Positions 9,080 to 18,234 of a stretch of 64,000 bases of DNA are shown piece by piece. The notes under the pieces were generated by a model. That model was not told where the DNA came from, made no database searches, and saw nothing but the letters and a program-made list of their open reading frames with translations. The first letter of the stretch is position 1. The number at the start of each line of letters is the position of its first letter. Position numbers and translations under genes: made by a program. Source of the stretch: JAAELZ01 sp965237995 (GTDB taxonomy: Bacteria; Pseudomonadota; Gammaproteobacteria; Arenicellales; Poriferihabitantaceae); the NCBI GenBank assembly GCA_965237995.1, contig CBDEGO010000006.1, positions 1-64,000 of the forward strand, given 5' to 3'.

Positions 9080-11209
9080 ATGGCTAAACAGCAAGCGCAA
9101 AAGTTAGTGCATAGTGTCGCACAGACTATCGATTTTCAAAGTGCCTCTTTGGACATCTGGGATAAAAAGTATCGACTTAAGACCAAGGAAGGAAAAAATT
9201 TAGACAAAGACATCGAAGGCACGTATATGCGTGTTGCAAAAGCGCTTGCGGATGTAGAGCGTACGCCAAAGAAAAAGAAAGAATGGCTAGAGAAATTTGT
9301 TTGGGCATTAAAAAATGGCGCGATACCTGCTGGCCGCATCATTTCTAATGCGGGCGCGCAGCAGCACAAGCCCGCTACGAGCACTATAAATTGTACGGTG
9401 TCGGGCACAATACCCGATACCATGGACGGTATTTTGCACTCCGTTCACGAAGCTGGTTTAACGCTTAAAGCCGGTTGCGGTATTGGTTATGAGTTTTCTA
9501 CCTTACGACCTAAAGGGGCTTTTGTCAGTGGTGCCGGTGCATACACGTCTGGTCCGCTATCATTTATGGATGTCTTTGACGCGATGTGTTTTACCGTGTC
9601 ATCAGCCGGTGGGCGACGTGGTGCGCAGATGGGTACGTTTGATATTACCCATCCCGACGTAATGGACTTTATGAAGGCTAAGCGTGAAGACGGTCGCTTA
9701 CGGCAGTTTAATCTATCTTGCTTAATTACCGATGATTTCATGCGCGCGGTGGAGCAAGGTGATAACTGGGATTTGGTTTTTCCGGCTACACAGGATGAAC
9801 TAAATTCAACTGAGCACCGTATTGTATGGAAAATGTGGACTGACCCAGGGCGTTACATCACTAATGACGAGGGCCAAGTGGCCTGTCGTGTATACAAAAC
9901 GTTGCCCGCTAAAAATATGTGGAATGTCATTATGGCTTCTACCTACGAATATGCGGAGCCAGGGTTTATCTTGATAGACCACATTAATGAAATGAATAAC
10001 AATTGGTTCTGCGAGGATATCCGTGCAACTAACCCGTGTGGAGAACAACCGTTGCCTCCTTACGGGTCTTGTTTGTTAGGGTCTATCAATCTGACTAAAT
10101 TCGTCACTGATCCATTCACAGAACACGCTAAGTTCGACTGGGAAGCTTATAAAGAAGTTACCGCAGTATTTAGCCGTATGCTGGATAATGTGGTTGAGAT
10201 TAACGGTCTTCCACTTGGACGTCAGCGCGATGAAATTGAAAGTAAACGCCGCCATGGTATGGGCTTTTTGGGTTTAGGGTCAACCATGACGATGCTCACT
10301 ATGAAGTATGGTAGCGAAGAATCACTTGAATTTACCGAAGAAATTGCCAGAGTAATGGCTCAGGTAGGTTGGGAAGTGGGGGTGCAATTAGCCGAGGAAA
10401 AAGGCGCCGCTCCGACCTTGATACAAGACCATGAAATCACGCCGCAGATGATGCATAAGCGCCCGGAGTTGGCAAAAGATGGTTATCAGGTGGGCGATAA
10501 AGTAAAAGGCGCCGTGTTAATGGCGCATTACAGCCACTATATGGCTAAGTTCCCTCAAGATCTGCGCGATCAGATTGCGCAGAAGGGTTGCCGTTATACG
10601 CATCACACCTCTATCGCCCCAACCGGCACAATTAGTTTATCGTTAGCTAATAATGTCAGTAATGGCATCGAGCCGTCTTTCTCACACGAATACAGCCGTA
10701 ACGTGATACGCGAAGGCAAAAAATCAAAAGAAAAGGTGAATGTCAGCTCTTATGAATTATTAGCCTATCGTCACCATATAAATGCTGATGCAAAGCCGTT
10801 TGATGATGAAGGTAACTCAGGTTTGCCTGATTACTTTATGTCGGCAGATACCATCACACCGCGTGAGCATGTTGATGTACAGGCAGCCGCGCAAAAATGG
10901 GTAGATTCCTCTATTAGTAAAACCGCTAATGTGCCTACAGATTTTCCGTTTGAAGACTTCCAAGATATTTATATGTATGCTTGGAAGAAGGGTTTGAAAG
11001 GTTGTACTACCTTCCGCTTTAACCCAGAAGTTTTTCAGGGTGTATTGGTACAAGAAAAAGACCTGGAAAAAACAACGTATACCTTCACCTTAGAAAATGG
11101 TGAAACGGTTGAAGTAAAAGGAAATGAAGAAATAGAATACGACGGTGAAATGCATACAGCAGCAAACTTGTATGATGCACTAAAAGAAGGCTACTACGGT
11201 CGTTTCTAA
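9080..11209 (+). CDS. nrdJ: Class II (adenosylcobalamin-dependent) ribonucleotide reductase, large component
   Basis: A 709-residue catalytic component that reduces ribonucleotides to deoxyribonucleotides using a radical made from adenosylcobalamin. It is independent of oxygen. The N-terminal part holds the specificity region (GAGAYTSGPLSFM). The barrel carries ATNPCGEQPLPPYGSC, with the radical-bearing cysteine and catalytic residues, followed by LLGSINL and HHTSIAPTGTISL. The C-terminal cysteine pair for re-reduction is not in this chain but in the next gene, as in the NrdJa/NrdJb split of Pseudomonas. It starts with a good AGGAAA site and is preceded by NrdR boxes. Confidence 0.95.
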   Translation: MAKQQAQKLVHSVAQTIDFQSASLDIWDKKYRLKTKEGKNLDKDIEGTYMRVAKALADVERTPKKKKEWLEKFVWALKNGAIPAGRIISNAGAQQHKPATSTINCTVSGTIPDTMDGILHSVHEAGLTLKAGCGIGYEFSTLRPKGAFVSGAGAYTSGPLSFMDVFDAMCFTVSSAGGRRGAQMGTFDITHPDVMDFMKAKREDGRLRQFNLSCLITDDFMRAVEQGDNWDLVFPATQDELNSTEHRIVWKMWTDPGRYITNDEGQVACRVYKTLPAKNMWNVIMASTYEYAEPGFILIDHINEMNNNWFCEDIRATNPCGEQPLPPYGSCLLGSINLTKFVTDPFTEHAKFDWEAYKEVTAVFSRMLDNVVEINGLPLGRQRDEIESKRRHGMGFLGLGSTMTMLTMKYGSEESLEFTEEIARVMAQVGWEVGVQLAEEKGAAPTLIQDHEITPQMMHKRPELAKDGYQVGDKVKGAVLMAHYSHYMAKFPQDLRDQIAQKGCRYTHHTSIAPTGTISLSLANNVSNGIEPSFSHEYSRNVIREGKKSKEKVNVSSYELLAYRHHINADAKPFDDEGNSGLPDYFMSADTITPREHVDVQAAAQKWVDSSISKTANVPTDFPFEDFQDIYMYAWKKGLKGCTTFRFNPEVFQGVLVQEKDLEKTTYTFTLENGETVEVKGNEEIEYDGEMHTAANLYDALKEGYYGRF

Positions 11210-11271
11210 TTTAGCATTAGATTATTTAATACCCTGAAATAATTATTTAAACGCATTTAGCGTACTAAAAA

Positions 11272-12003
11272 ATGGCAGTCAAAATTGAGAAAAAAATCGT
11301 TTCTTACCAAGTAAAAGACGAAACTGAAACCGCATTACCTGTTGCAGCGACACAAGCTGAGCAGATGCAATTGGCGGATAATCCTATTCCAGACGGCGGT
11401 GCGACTATCGTGCAAATGCACGAAAAAGTGCTGCGCCCAGATATGTTGGTGGGCAGTACCTATAAGATCAAAACTCCGGTTTCAGAACATGCCTTTTACG
11501 TCACCATCAATGACATGGTGCTAAACCCAGACACACCTTACGAAAAGCGCCGTCCGTTTGAGATATTCATCAACTCAAAGAATATGGACCACTACCAATG
11601 GATCTCAGCGCTTACATTAATTATTTCCGCAGTATTCAGAAAAGGAGGTGACGCCACGTTCTTAGTGAAAGAACTACAAAGTGTGTTCGACCCCAAAGGA
11701 GGCTACTTTAAGAGAGGCGGCAAGTTCGTGCCTTCATTAGTGGCAGAGATTGGTGATGCGATCGAAACCCACATGAAGATGATTGGCATGATCAAGGAAG
11801 ATAAATTAGACGAGCACCAGCAGAAACTGGTAGATGAAAAACGTAAGGAATACGAAACCAAGCAAGCTCAGGCTGCGGGTTCAATCGAAGAAAGTAATTT
11901 CCCTGCCGGAGCGGCGCTTTGTATGAAGTGCTCGACTAAGGCTGCAATCATGATGGATGGATGCTTAACTTGCTTAAACTGTGGGGACAGTAAATGCGGG
12001 TAG
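11272..12003 (+). CDS. Class II ribonucleotide reductase accessory component (NrdJb type)
   Basis: A 243-residue protein carrying the part missing from NrdJa. It has a TSCPD-type domain (residues about 55-165, including FEIFINSKNMDHYQWISALTL and FRKGGD) and a Cys-rich tail, CMKCSTKAAIMMDGCLTC followed by LNCGDSKCG. The tail is the expected shuttle/zinc-binding end that reduces the active-site disulphide. It lies 62 bp downstream of nrdJa and is surely co-transcribed. The split arrangement is known in Pseudomonas (nrdJa-nrdJb). Confidence 0.9.
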   Translation: MAVKIEKKIVSYQVKDETETALPVAATQAEQMQLADNPIPDGGATIVQMHEKVLRPDMLVGSTYKIKTPVSEHAFYVTINDMVLNPDTPYEKRRPFEIFINSKNMDHYQWISALTLIISAVFRKGGDATFLVKELQSVFDPKGGYFKRGGKFVPSLVAEIGDAIETHMKMIGMIKEDKLDEHQQKLVDEKRKEYETKQAQAAGSIEESNFPAGAALCMKCSTKAAIMMDGCLTCLNCGDSKCG

Positions 12004-12023
12004 TTTCTCGTACCGCATTTACT
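11989..12023 (+). other. Perfect hairpin over the nrdJb stop codon
   Basis: An 11-bp perfect inverted repeat (11989-11999 with 12013-12023) brackets the TAG stop codon and leaves a 13-nt loop. No T-tract follows, so it is not a standard intrinsic terminator. It may act as an mRNA 3'-end stabiliser. Confidence 0.45.
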
Positions 12024-12500
12024 TCAAGTGTCTAATGTGGATGAATTAGCAAGGCAGTTTTAATTTTTCGACGCTCATCATCTCAACGGCGTAAAATAGC
12101 TGTTCAATCCGAAGGATTATGATGATTTGACAGTACCTTGCGCTTACGCGGGGTTATCTACTCACCAAAGTAGGCTATAGTTGAAACACCTGTGCGGTGT
12201 AATAACTAAACTAACTTCCAATCTTATTAGCCCTATCGATAAGAAAAGCTAGAAAATAAATTGAAACATTGTTCGCTACAACTTTGTGGTCAGTTTATAA
12301 GTTAGTCATTAGTGTATTATCCAAGGTAGCAGTATTAGCTCGCTTAGTAGCTAAACCAGCGTAATGGGCAGCCTCCTAATCACATTAAGATAGCCATCAA
12401 TTAACATGCCTCACACGCTATAGAACTAGCTTCTATTTATAGTGTCTATGTTACGGCTATAATCAATACTGCGATCAGTGACTTCGATCTATACTTGGCG
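12024..12500 (+). other. Intergenic region before dsbD
   Basis: Nearly 480 bp without a credible gene. A consensus TTGACA occurs at 12127-12132 without a good -10 box. A TATAAT at 12458-12463, without a clear -35, lies about 40 bp before the dsbD start and is the likeliest dsbD promoter element. No RNA family or repeat was recognised. Confidence 0.4.
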
Positions 12501-14792
12501 ATGAGATTCAAAAATAACATAATACAAAAAGCCTTACTCGTTTTACTCTTGAGTTATAGCTACACCTATAGCACTCAGGCACAAGACGAAGAACTATTAC
12601 CCCCAGAAGAGGCGTTCGCCTTTAATGCGGTGCTCGGTGATAGTGCCATATCAGCAAGTTGGACTATTGCAGACGGCTACTATATGTATGCAAACAAATT
12701 GAGTTTCGCTGTCGAAGGGTCGAACGCAGAGCTGGAAACGTTCAGCTGGCCTAAAGGTAAAAATAAAAACGACCCTTTATTTGGTGATGTAGAAGTTTAT
12801 GAGGGCTCGGTTGCCGTTGAATTGCCTTTGAGTGAGGCGGTGGAGAAAATCACCTTGAATGTGCGTGGTCAAGGTTGCAACGAACCTGTGGGCGTATGTT
12901 ATCCACCGATTGCGCATTCTATTAATCTGATTGCTGCAAACTCTGCTGTATCAACCGTAAATACGTTAGATAACTCTACGGCTGAAGGGCTAAATTTCAG
13001 TGACGAAACCGGTGATAATGAGTTTGATTTCAACTCTTTATCCGAGTTGCGCGATTTATTAGGGGAAGCCGCCGCGCAAGACGAGTTTTTACCTGTTGAG
13101 CAAGCCTTTGACTTATTAGTCACACCAGAACAAGGCAATCGAATATTGGGTAATTTTTATATCAGTGATGGTTATTACCTTTACCAAGATAAAATTAAAT
13201 TTAGTGTAGCTGGGACTCCAGCTAGCGAAGTGCAGTTCCCTGCTGGTAAAACCAAGCAAGATGAATATTTCGGTGAAGTAACGGTTCACCAACAAGACTT
13301 TGCTGTGCCTATATTATTGGCAAACGCGACAGCGGGTGAATTAGTCGTTGATGCTGAATATCAGGGCTGCGCGGAGCAAGGTATTTGTTATCCACCTGTA
13401 AAAAAATCCTTCACGTTATCTATCCCATCGCTCATTGAGAGTGCGGCAGCTGCAACCGAGGGTGAAGTCAGAACAGAAAGCAAAGCTTCCATACCACAGT
13501 CACTTACCACTCAATCACTTTGGTTACTATTAGTCGGTGCCTTTGTCGCGGGCATCGGCTTAACCTTTACGCCTTGTGTATTGCCATTGATTCCAATTTT
13601 GTCGAGCGTAATTGCAGGCCAAGGCGAACAAACCTCTAAGGCAAAAGCCGGGTGGCTGGCTGTGGTATATGTGCTTGGTACGGCTGTCACGTATGCGCTA
13701 ATGGGCGCGTTTGCTGGAGCGACAGGCGACCAGTTGCAAGCTTATTTTCAAAACGTCTGGGCCATTGGCATCATGGCAACGGTTTTTGTGTTAATGGCTT
13801 TAGCTATGTTTGGTCTGTATGAAATACAAATGCCGTCATTTATCCAATCAAGGATGCAGGAGAAGTCGCAAGGCCTTAAAGGGGGTTCAACCCCTATGGT
13901 GTTTGTTTTGGGGTTATTGTCGGCGCTGATTGTGGGCGCCTGTGTTTCCCCTGTTCTCATTTCGTTTTTGGGCGTTGCCATCGCACAAGGTTCTGCAAGT
14001 TTAGGTGCATTGATTATGTTTAGTATGGCGCTTGGCATGGGCATTCCTTTGGTTATTCTGGCGTTGGGCGCAGGCCATTTATTGCCAAAAGCAGGTCTGT
14101 GGATGGATAAAGTGAAATACGTTTTCGGCGTGATGCTATTAGCCGTGGCCATCTACTTGTTAGGCGTGCTGCCGCAAGTTCCTGTGTTAGTCCTTTGGGC
14201 GGCGTTATTTATTGTGGTAGCAATTTATTTTGGCGCGACGCAAAGCTTACCCGAAACCGCATCAGGTTGGCAGAAGTTCATCAAGGGCATCGGCACGCTA
14301 TTGCTTGTATGGGGCATATTAGCACTCATTGGAGGCCTTTATGGACAGCGTGATATTTTACAGCCCTTGCCTAAAAGCTTATTTGCTTCTCAGTCCACTG
14401 GTTTAGCGTCAGTGGCTAATGTAGACACACATTTATTTAAACGCGTGAATGATGAAGCTGAATTAGAAACCAAGTTAGCCCAAGCTCAATCTGAAGGCAA
14501 ATTTGTTGTAATTGACTATTACGCTGACTGGTGTGTTGACTGTGTGCGTATGGAAAAAACCACTTTTGTCGATGCAACGGTGCAGGCGCAATTGAAGGAT
14601 CGGTTCGTGCTGTTGCAAGTTGATTTAACGGACCCCAATAATGCAGACCGTAAAGCGTTGAAAAAGCGTTATGGTGTCTTCGGGCCGCCGGCTATGTTGT
14701 TTATCGACCCAAACGGTCAGCAAATTACTGATAAAGCCTTTTACGGATATAAAAGTCCCAGCGAATTTATTGGTCATATCAGTAGTTTATAA
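12501..14792 (+). CDS. dsbD: Thiol:disulfide interchange protein DsbD with duplicated N-terminal domain
   Basis: An inner-membrane protein that passes electrons from cytoplasmic thioredoxin to the periplasm. It has a signal peptide, then two DsbD-alpha domains in tandem, each ending in a Cys pair (QGCNEPVGVCYPP near 126-133 and YQGCAEQGICYPP near 294). The membrane domain follows with FTPCVLPLIPI and VGACVSPVLI, about eight helices. The C-terminal thioredoxin-like gamma domain carries DWCVDC. The protein has 763 residues against about 565 in E. coli, and the extra length is the second alpha domain. The ATG at 12501 is preferred to the TTG two codons earlier. Confidence 0.92.
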   Translation: MRFKNNIIQKALLVLLLSYSYTYSTQAQDEELLPPEEAFAFNAVLGDSAISASWTIADGYYMYANKLSFAVEGSNAELETFSWPKGKNKNDPLFGDVEVYEGSVAVELPLSEAVEKITLNVRGQGCNEPVGVCYPPIAHSINLIAANSAVSTVNTLDNSTAEGLNFSDETGDNEFDFNSLSELRDLLGEAAAQDEFLPVEQAFDLLVTPEQGNRILGNFYISDGYYLYQDKIKFSVAGTPASEVQFPAGKTKQDEYFGEVTVHQQDFAVPILLANATAGELVVDAEYQGCAEQGICYPPVKKSFTLSIPSLIESAAAATEGEVRTESKASIPQSLTTQSLWLLLVGAFVAGIGLTFTPCVLPLIPILSSVIAGQGEQTSKAKAGWLAVVYVLGTAVTYALMGAFAGATGDQLQAYFQNVWAIGIMATVFVLMALAMFGLYEIQMPSFIQSRMQEKSQGLKGGSTPMVFVLGLLSALIVGACVSPVLISFLGVAIAQGSASLGALIMFSMALGMGIPLVILALGAGHLLPKAGLWMDKVKYVFGVMLLAVAIYLLGVLPQVPVLVLWAALFIVVAIYFGATQSLPETASGWQKFIKGIGTLLLVWGILALIGGLYGQRDILQPLPKSLFASQSTGLASVANVDTHLFKRVNDEAELETKLAQAQSEGKFVVIDYYADWCVDCVRMEKTTFVDATVQAQLKDRFVLLQVDLTDPNNADRKALKKRYGVFGPPAMLFIDPNGQQITDKAFYGYKSPSEFIGHISSL

Positions 14793-14811
14793 GTCTACCT
14801 AACGACGTTAT

Positions 14812-15273
14812 ATGCAACTTCAAGTTATTTCTCCATTGCGTGATGACGTACGTGCGCTCATAGCGCAACTTGATCAATCTATGGCAGATAGGTATCCCGC
14901 TGAAAGTAATCATTTTGATGCAATTGAAGTGTTAGCGCAATCAAATGTGCACTTTCTTGGCCTGTTTGAAGACGAGTTTCTTGTTGCAGTTGGTGCCGTG
15001 AAAAAGATGGACGACGATGATATCTATGGTGAGATAAAGCGGGTATTTGTGAGCCCTAATTACCGCGGGCAGGGCTTAGCTAAGACAATAATGGACACAT
15101 TAGAATCTCATTTAATGCGCAATGACATACCTCTGGCTAGGTTAGAAACAGGCATATTTCAGCCAGAAGCTATTGGTTTATATGAAAAACTCGGCTATTG
15201 CCATCGAGGCCCGTATGGTGTGTATCCATCAGACCCAATGAGTGTGTTTATGGAAAAGCAAATAACCCAATGA
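14812..15273 (+). CDS. GNAT family N-acetyltransferase
   Basis: A 153-residue GNAT-fold protein. The acetyl-CoA-binding motif A is RVFVSPNYRGQGLAKTIMDTL at about residues 83-103 (Q/RxxGxG/A form). Motif B is near IGLYEKLGY, with the typical final strand. Sequences of this shape (ARLETGIFQPEAIGLYEKLGY) are common among uncharacterised amino-acid or small-molecule acetyltransferases. The gene lies 19 bp after dsbD, and its stop codon overlaps the start of the TlpA-like gene (ATGA), so all three are probably one operon. The substrate is unknown. Confidence 0.85.
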   Translation: MQLQVISPLRDDVRALIAQLDQSMADRYPAESNHFDAIEVLAQSNVHFLGLFEDEFLVAVGAVKKMDDDDIYGEIKRVFVSPNYRGQGLAKTIMDTLESHLMRNDIPLARLETGIFQPEAIGLYEKLGYCHRGPYGVYPSDPMSVFMEKQITQ

Positions 15274-15812
15274 AGGGTATCAAATTAGTTTTATTTTATA
15301 TGTTGTTAGGTGCCAGTGGTTTATTAGCTGGCTGGTTTTTCTCGGATAACGCCATTCCTGATAAAACTAAAATGATAACTGTTGACCCAAGCTCGGCTCA
15401 GCAATTACCTGATTTGCTGTGGCAAGATCTAGAGGGTAAACCACAGAACTTGCAACAATACCTGGGCAAGGTGGTGGTGGTAAACCATTGGGCACCATGG
15501 TGTGAGCCTTGTCGTGAAGAAATCCCCTTATTTGTGGACATTCAAAGTGCTAAAGGTGCGCGAGGCCTACAATTCATAGGTATCGCGCATGACGCGCCGG
15601 CCAATGTCATGCGGTTTGTGGACAGTATGCCAATTAATTATCCGCAATTGCTAGCAGGCGACCAACAAGGCATGGATTGGATGAAAAGCTTGGGGAATCC
15701 AGGTAGTCTCCCATTTACAACAATCCATGATCGAGATGGACAGCTCATTGGCAGAAAGCTAGGCTTGCTTTCTGCGAAGGAGTTAGACGAGATAATATTG
15801 CCCGTTTTATAG
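15270..15812 (+). CDS. TlpA-like thioredoxin-fold protein, membrane-anchored
   Basis: A 180-residue periplasmic thiol-disulphide protein. An N-terminal anchor or signal (LVLFYMLLGASGLLAGWFF) is followed by a thioredoxin fold with the active site WAPWCEPCREE and a cis-Pro loop near SLPFTTIHD. The true start is the ATG at 15270, which overlaps the stop of the acetyltransferase gene (ATGA). The longer upstream frame only reads through that gene. With DsbD two genes upstream as a likely electron donor, it probably works as a periplasmic reductase or in cytochrome c maturation. The exact partner is inferred, not seen. Confidence 0.88.
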   Translation: MKGIKLVLFYMLLGASGLLAGWFFSDNAIPDKTKMITVDPSSAQQLPDLLWQDLEGKPQNLQQYLGKVVVVNHWAPWCEPCREEIPLFVDIQSAKGARGLQFIGIAHDAPANVMRFVDSMPINYPQLLAGDQQGMDWMKSLGNPGSLPFTTIHDRDGQLIGRKLGLLSAKELDEIILPVL

Positions 15813-15913
15813 CGCATTTATTGAAACATCAGTGGATGTTGAGAAGTGACTCATGCCTACTCATAAAATGTTGGTATACGTATAATAACCGAGGCTTGTT
15901 AAAAAACTAAACG

Positions 15914-16192
15914 ATGTTAATAATGAAACCAAACTGCGAAAGTTGTGATATCGACTTGCCGCCTGATAGTAATGTGGCCATGATTTGTTCTTTCGAATGC
16001 ACGTTTTGTAAGAATTGCATTGACAGTCGCTTTGATGGGGTTTGTCCTAATTGTGGAGGGGTGCAAACGAGGCGACCAACGAGGGTAGGAGAACCATTAG
16101 AACGAAACCCAGTTTCGACAGAGCGAGTGTTAAGTCATTATAAAATTGAAATTGTAGATGGGGAAAAGAAAATCACGCGAACGCGGTTATAA
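15914..16192 (+). CDS. DUF1272 domain-containing zinc-ribbon protein
   Basis: A 92-residue protein with the DUF1272 pattern. The start PNCESCDIDLPPDSNVAMIC is followed by CTFCKNC and CPNCGG, giving four Cys-rich knuckles that should bind zinc. The family is widespread and small, and its function is unknown. A TATAAT box lies about 35 bp upstream at roughly 15879-15884. The C-terminal tail (VLSHYKIEIVDGEKKITRTRL) extends beyond the zinc ribbons. Confidence 0.85.
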   Translation: MLIMKPNCESCDIDLPPDSNVAMICSFECTFCKNCIDSRFDGVCPNCGGVQTRRPTRVGEPLERNPVSTERVLSHYKIEIVDGEKKITRTRL

Positions 16193-16334
16193 GCTATCGT
16201 ACATCGATAATATCAACTAAGGCTTCGATACCTAGTAGAACCTTTTGCGTAATTATTTGTCGATGTTAGGTAGCGGATATTTAACAAGGTGGCGTATATC
16301 AATGTACGCTTAAATAAACAACAAAGCTTAAATA

Positions 16335-16921
16335 ATGATGAAAATTTTATCCAAATTACTGATTGTATTACTGGCTACCACGTGGATGGGTGCTGCAAGT
16401 GCTGCTAAATGTACTGCACCGAAACCGGCTGCTGAGATGAGTATTGAAGACTTATCAGCACTGTACGAGTGCTTACGCCCTAAATTAATTAAAGGTTACC
16501 AGAAGAAAGGTAAGAAATTAGCCATGGCCTATACCGATTGGAAGGCCGCATCAATTGCTCCACAAGCACCCGGAATGCACAGCGGACAGTATTTGATGAC
16601 CTACGTGAATGACATTGGTTATGACGAATATGTAAAGTTCGCTACTTCAGGCGCAGAAATGCCAGTGGGAACGATTATCGCTAAAGAAGCGTTTAGCATT
16701 AAGTCCAGTGGAAAAACCAGCAAGGGCCCTTATTGTTTATGGAAAAAGTCGGTTTAGATGCCGCACCTGACACCGGTGGTTGGAAATATTCAGGTATTAA
16801 GGCGAAAGGTAAAAAATTAAAGGTGAAAGAGAAAGGTTTTTGCCACGCCTGCCATCAAGCGTGGCCTGGTCAAGATTTCTTAGGTTATCCGGTTGAAGCC
16901 GTGCGAGCCAGCGCTAGCTAA
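16335..16921 (+). pseudogene. Cytochrome P460 family protein, frameshifted
   Basis: Two overlapping reading frames make one P460-type c-haem protein. Frame one (16335-16757) has a signal peptide ending near AAS-AAK and the P460 core (YVNDIGYDEYVKFATSGAEMPVGTIIAKEAF) up to SKGP. The family continuation FMEKVGLDAAPDTGGW and the haem motif CHACH follow in another frame (about 16733-16921). The switch occurs at 16725-16738 and fits loss of a single base. As read, the product would lack the haem-binding motif. It could be a genuine pseudogene, a sequencing error or, less likely, programmed frameshifting. P460 proteins oxidise hydroxylamine or detoxify NO-related species. Confidence 0.85.
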
Positions 16922-16958
16922 ACTCGAAGGCAGTACAAGCTGCCATTTAAAATATAAG

Positions 16959-16993
16959 TGCCCGGTCTGGCGTTGGCTAGGTCGGGCATTTTT
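16959..16993 (+). terminator. Intrinsic terminator after the P460 gene
   Basis: TGCCCG (16959-16964) pairs with CGGGCA (16983-16988) and is followed directly by TTTTT. The loop contains a second small self-complementary part. Confidence 0.75.
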
Positions 16994-17191
16994 ATGCTTA
17001 CGAAAGACTTGAACTTGGTTCAATAGAGTCGTATCTGAAAGAACAACAGCTCTTTAACTATTATAGCTGGATCTATACTGCGCTTAGGTATATACGCTTG
17101 AAAACTGTTAACTAAAACTCAACTAGAAATCGTCCTAACCTAGGTTTTATTGGTCCAATGGCATTTGCTGCCGCTAGAAGCGTCGGAAAAA

Positions 17192-18181
17192 TCAACCGGC
17201 TTTGCCACGTAAGGCCCCTATCATTCTGCGGCCACGTTCTGTCATCGCCATGGCCTTAGCCCCTATTTCATGGCGAGCCGCCGAGTAATCTTCGACAGAT
17301 CCGTTGCTCAGGCGTTTGGCTAATTCTGCGGCATCGGCAATACCTAAATTCATACCGCGTCCTCCAACCGGCGAGTGACAGTGAGCGGCGTCACCAGCTA
17401 GGTGTATATTGCTTCTCGAATAGGTTGCGGCTTGTCTAACCGAAATGGAGAAAGTGCTCTCACGGTGAATCTCGGATACATCAAAAGGAATGGGCAGTGC
17501 TTTTAGTGCATCTTCACAACTTGCAACAACGCGGTAGCGAGAACCACCCATCGGCGCAACGACCAGAACCGTTCCGGGGCCGCTTTGCACTAAGGTAATT
17601 TTTCCGGGGTGCCGCCAATTGGCAACATCAACATCCGCGATCGACCATATTTGAGGAAGGTCAAACCCGATGTAGGGTATCCCCGCAGACTCTCGCACTG
17701 TGCTATGCACACCATCCGCGCCAATAACGCGATCGAAGCGCTCTTTAGTGCCATCTGAGAAGGTTGTAATGAGCTTGTTATCTTCTTCACTCATTCTTTC
17801 AAGGCCAAGGCTGTAGTTCACTTTTGATCCCAAGGATTTAAGAACAGTTAACATGATCGCTTCAGTACGATCTTGAGGTAAACCGAATATGGTCGGATAA
17901 TACGTGCGGTTCGAATTAAGCGGCATCTCTAACGATAGTTTGTCAGCGCGATAAACACATAAGCCTTCCATCGCCACGCCTTCAGCGATTAATCGTGGTG
18001 AAACGCCGGCGTGAGACAACAGCTCAAGGCTTCGGGGTGTAATCCCTACTGCACGGCTTAAGGTTGATGCAGCATCTCGCTTATCAATAATCTTGGGTAT
18101 GATGCCGCGCCGCGCTAGCTCTATTGCAGCGGTTAATCCAGTTGGACCGGCACCTACAATTAAAATTTTATCTTGGCTCAC
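17192..18181 (-). CDS. FAD-dependent monooxygenase (PheA/TfdB/UbiH-like)
   Basis: A 329-residue group A flavin hydroxylase. The FAD-binding GAGPTGLTAAIELARRG is at residues 9-25, the NAD(P)H/FAD DG motif in VIGADGVHSTVRE lies near residue 155, and the GD motif LAGDAAHCHSPVGGRGMN near 265-282. It is short for the aromatic hydroxylases that carry a C-terminal thioredoxin-like domain. It starts with GTG and lies 53 bp downstream of the M20 amidohydrolase gene on the same strand, so the two may act in one degradation route. The substrate cannot be told from sequence. Confidence 0.87.
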   Translation of the reverse strand: MSQDKILIVGAGPTGLTAAIELARRGIIPKIIDKRDAASTLSRAVGITPRSLELLSHAGVSPRLIAEGVAMEGLCVYRADKLSLEMPLNSNRTYYPTIFGLPQDRTEAIMLTVLKSLGSKVNYSLGLERMSEEDNKLITTFSDGTKERFDRVIGADGVHSTVRESAGIPYIGFDLPQIWSIADVDVANWRHPGKITLVQSGPGTVLVVAPMGGSRYRVVASCEDALKALPIPFDVSEIHRESTFSISVRQAATYSRSNIHLAGDAAHCHSPVGGRGMNLGIADAAELAKRLSNGSVEDYSAARHEIGAKAMAMTERGRRMIGALRGKAG

Positions 18182-18234
18182 GACAGTTTACCGATTCAAT
18201 TAAAAAAGCAACGAAGCACAAAGCAAGATTGCGT

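Noticed and set aside
15198..15269. 24-codon N-terminal extension of the TlpA-like protein
   Set aside because: It overlaps the acetyltransferase gene out of frame and precedes a normal signal anchor. The ATGA start at 15270 is better.
16733..16921. Separate 62-codon haem-binding gene
   Set aside because: Its sequence continues the P460 family from the preceding frame and it lacks its own ribosome binding site and signal peptide.
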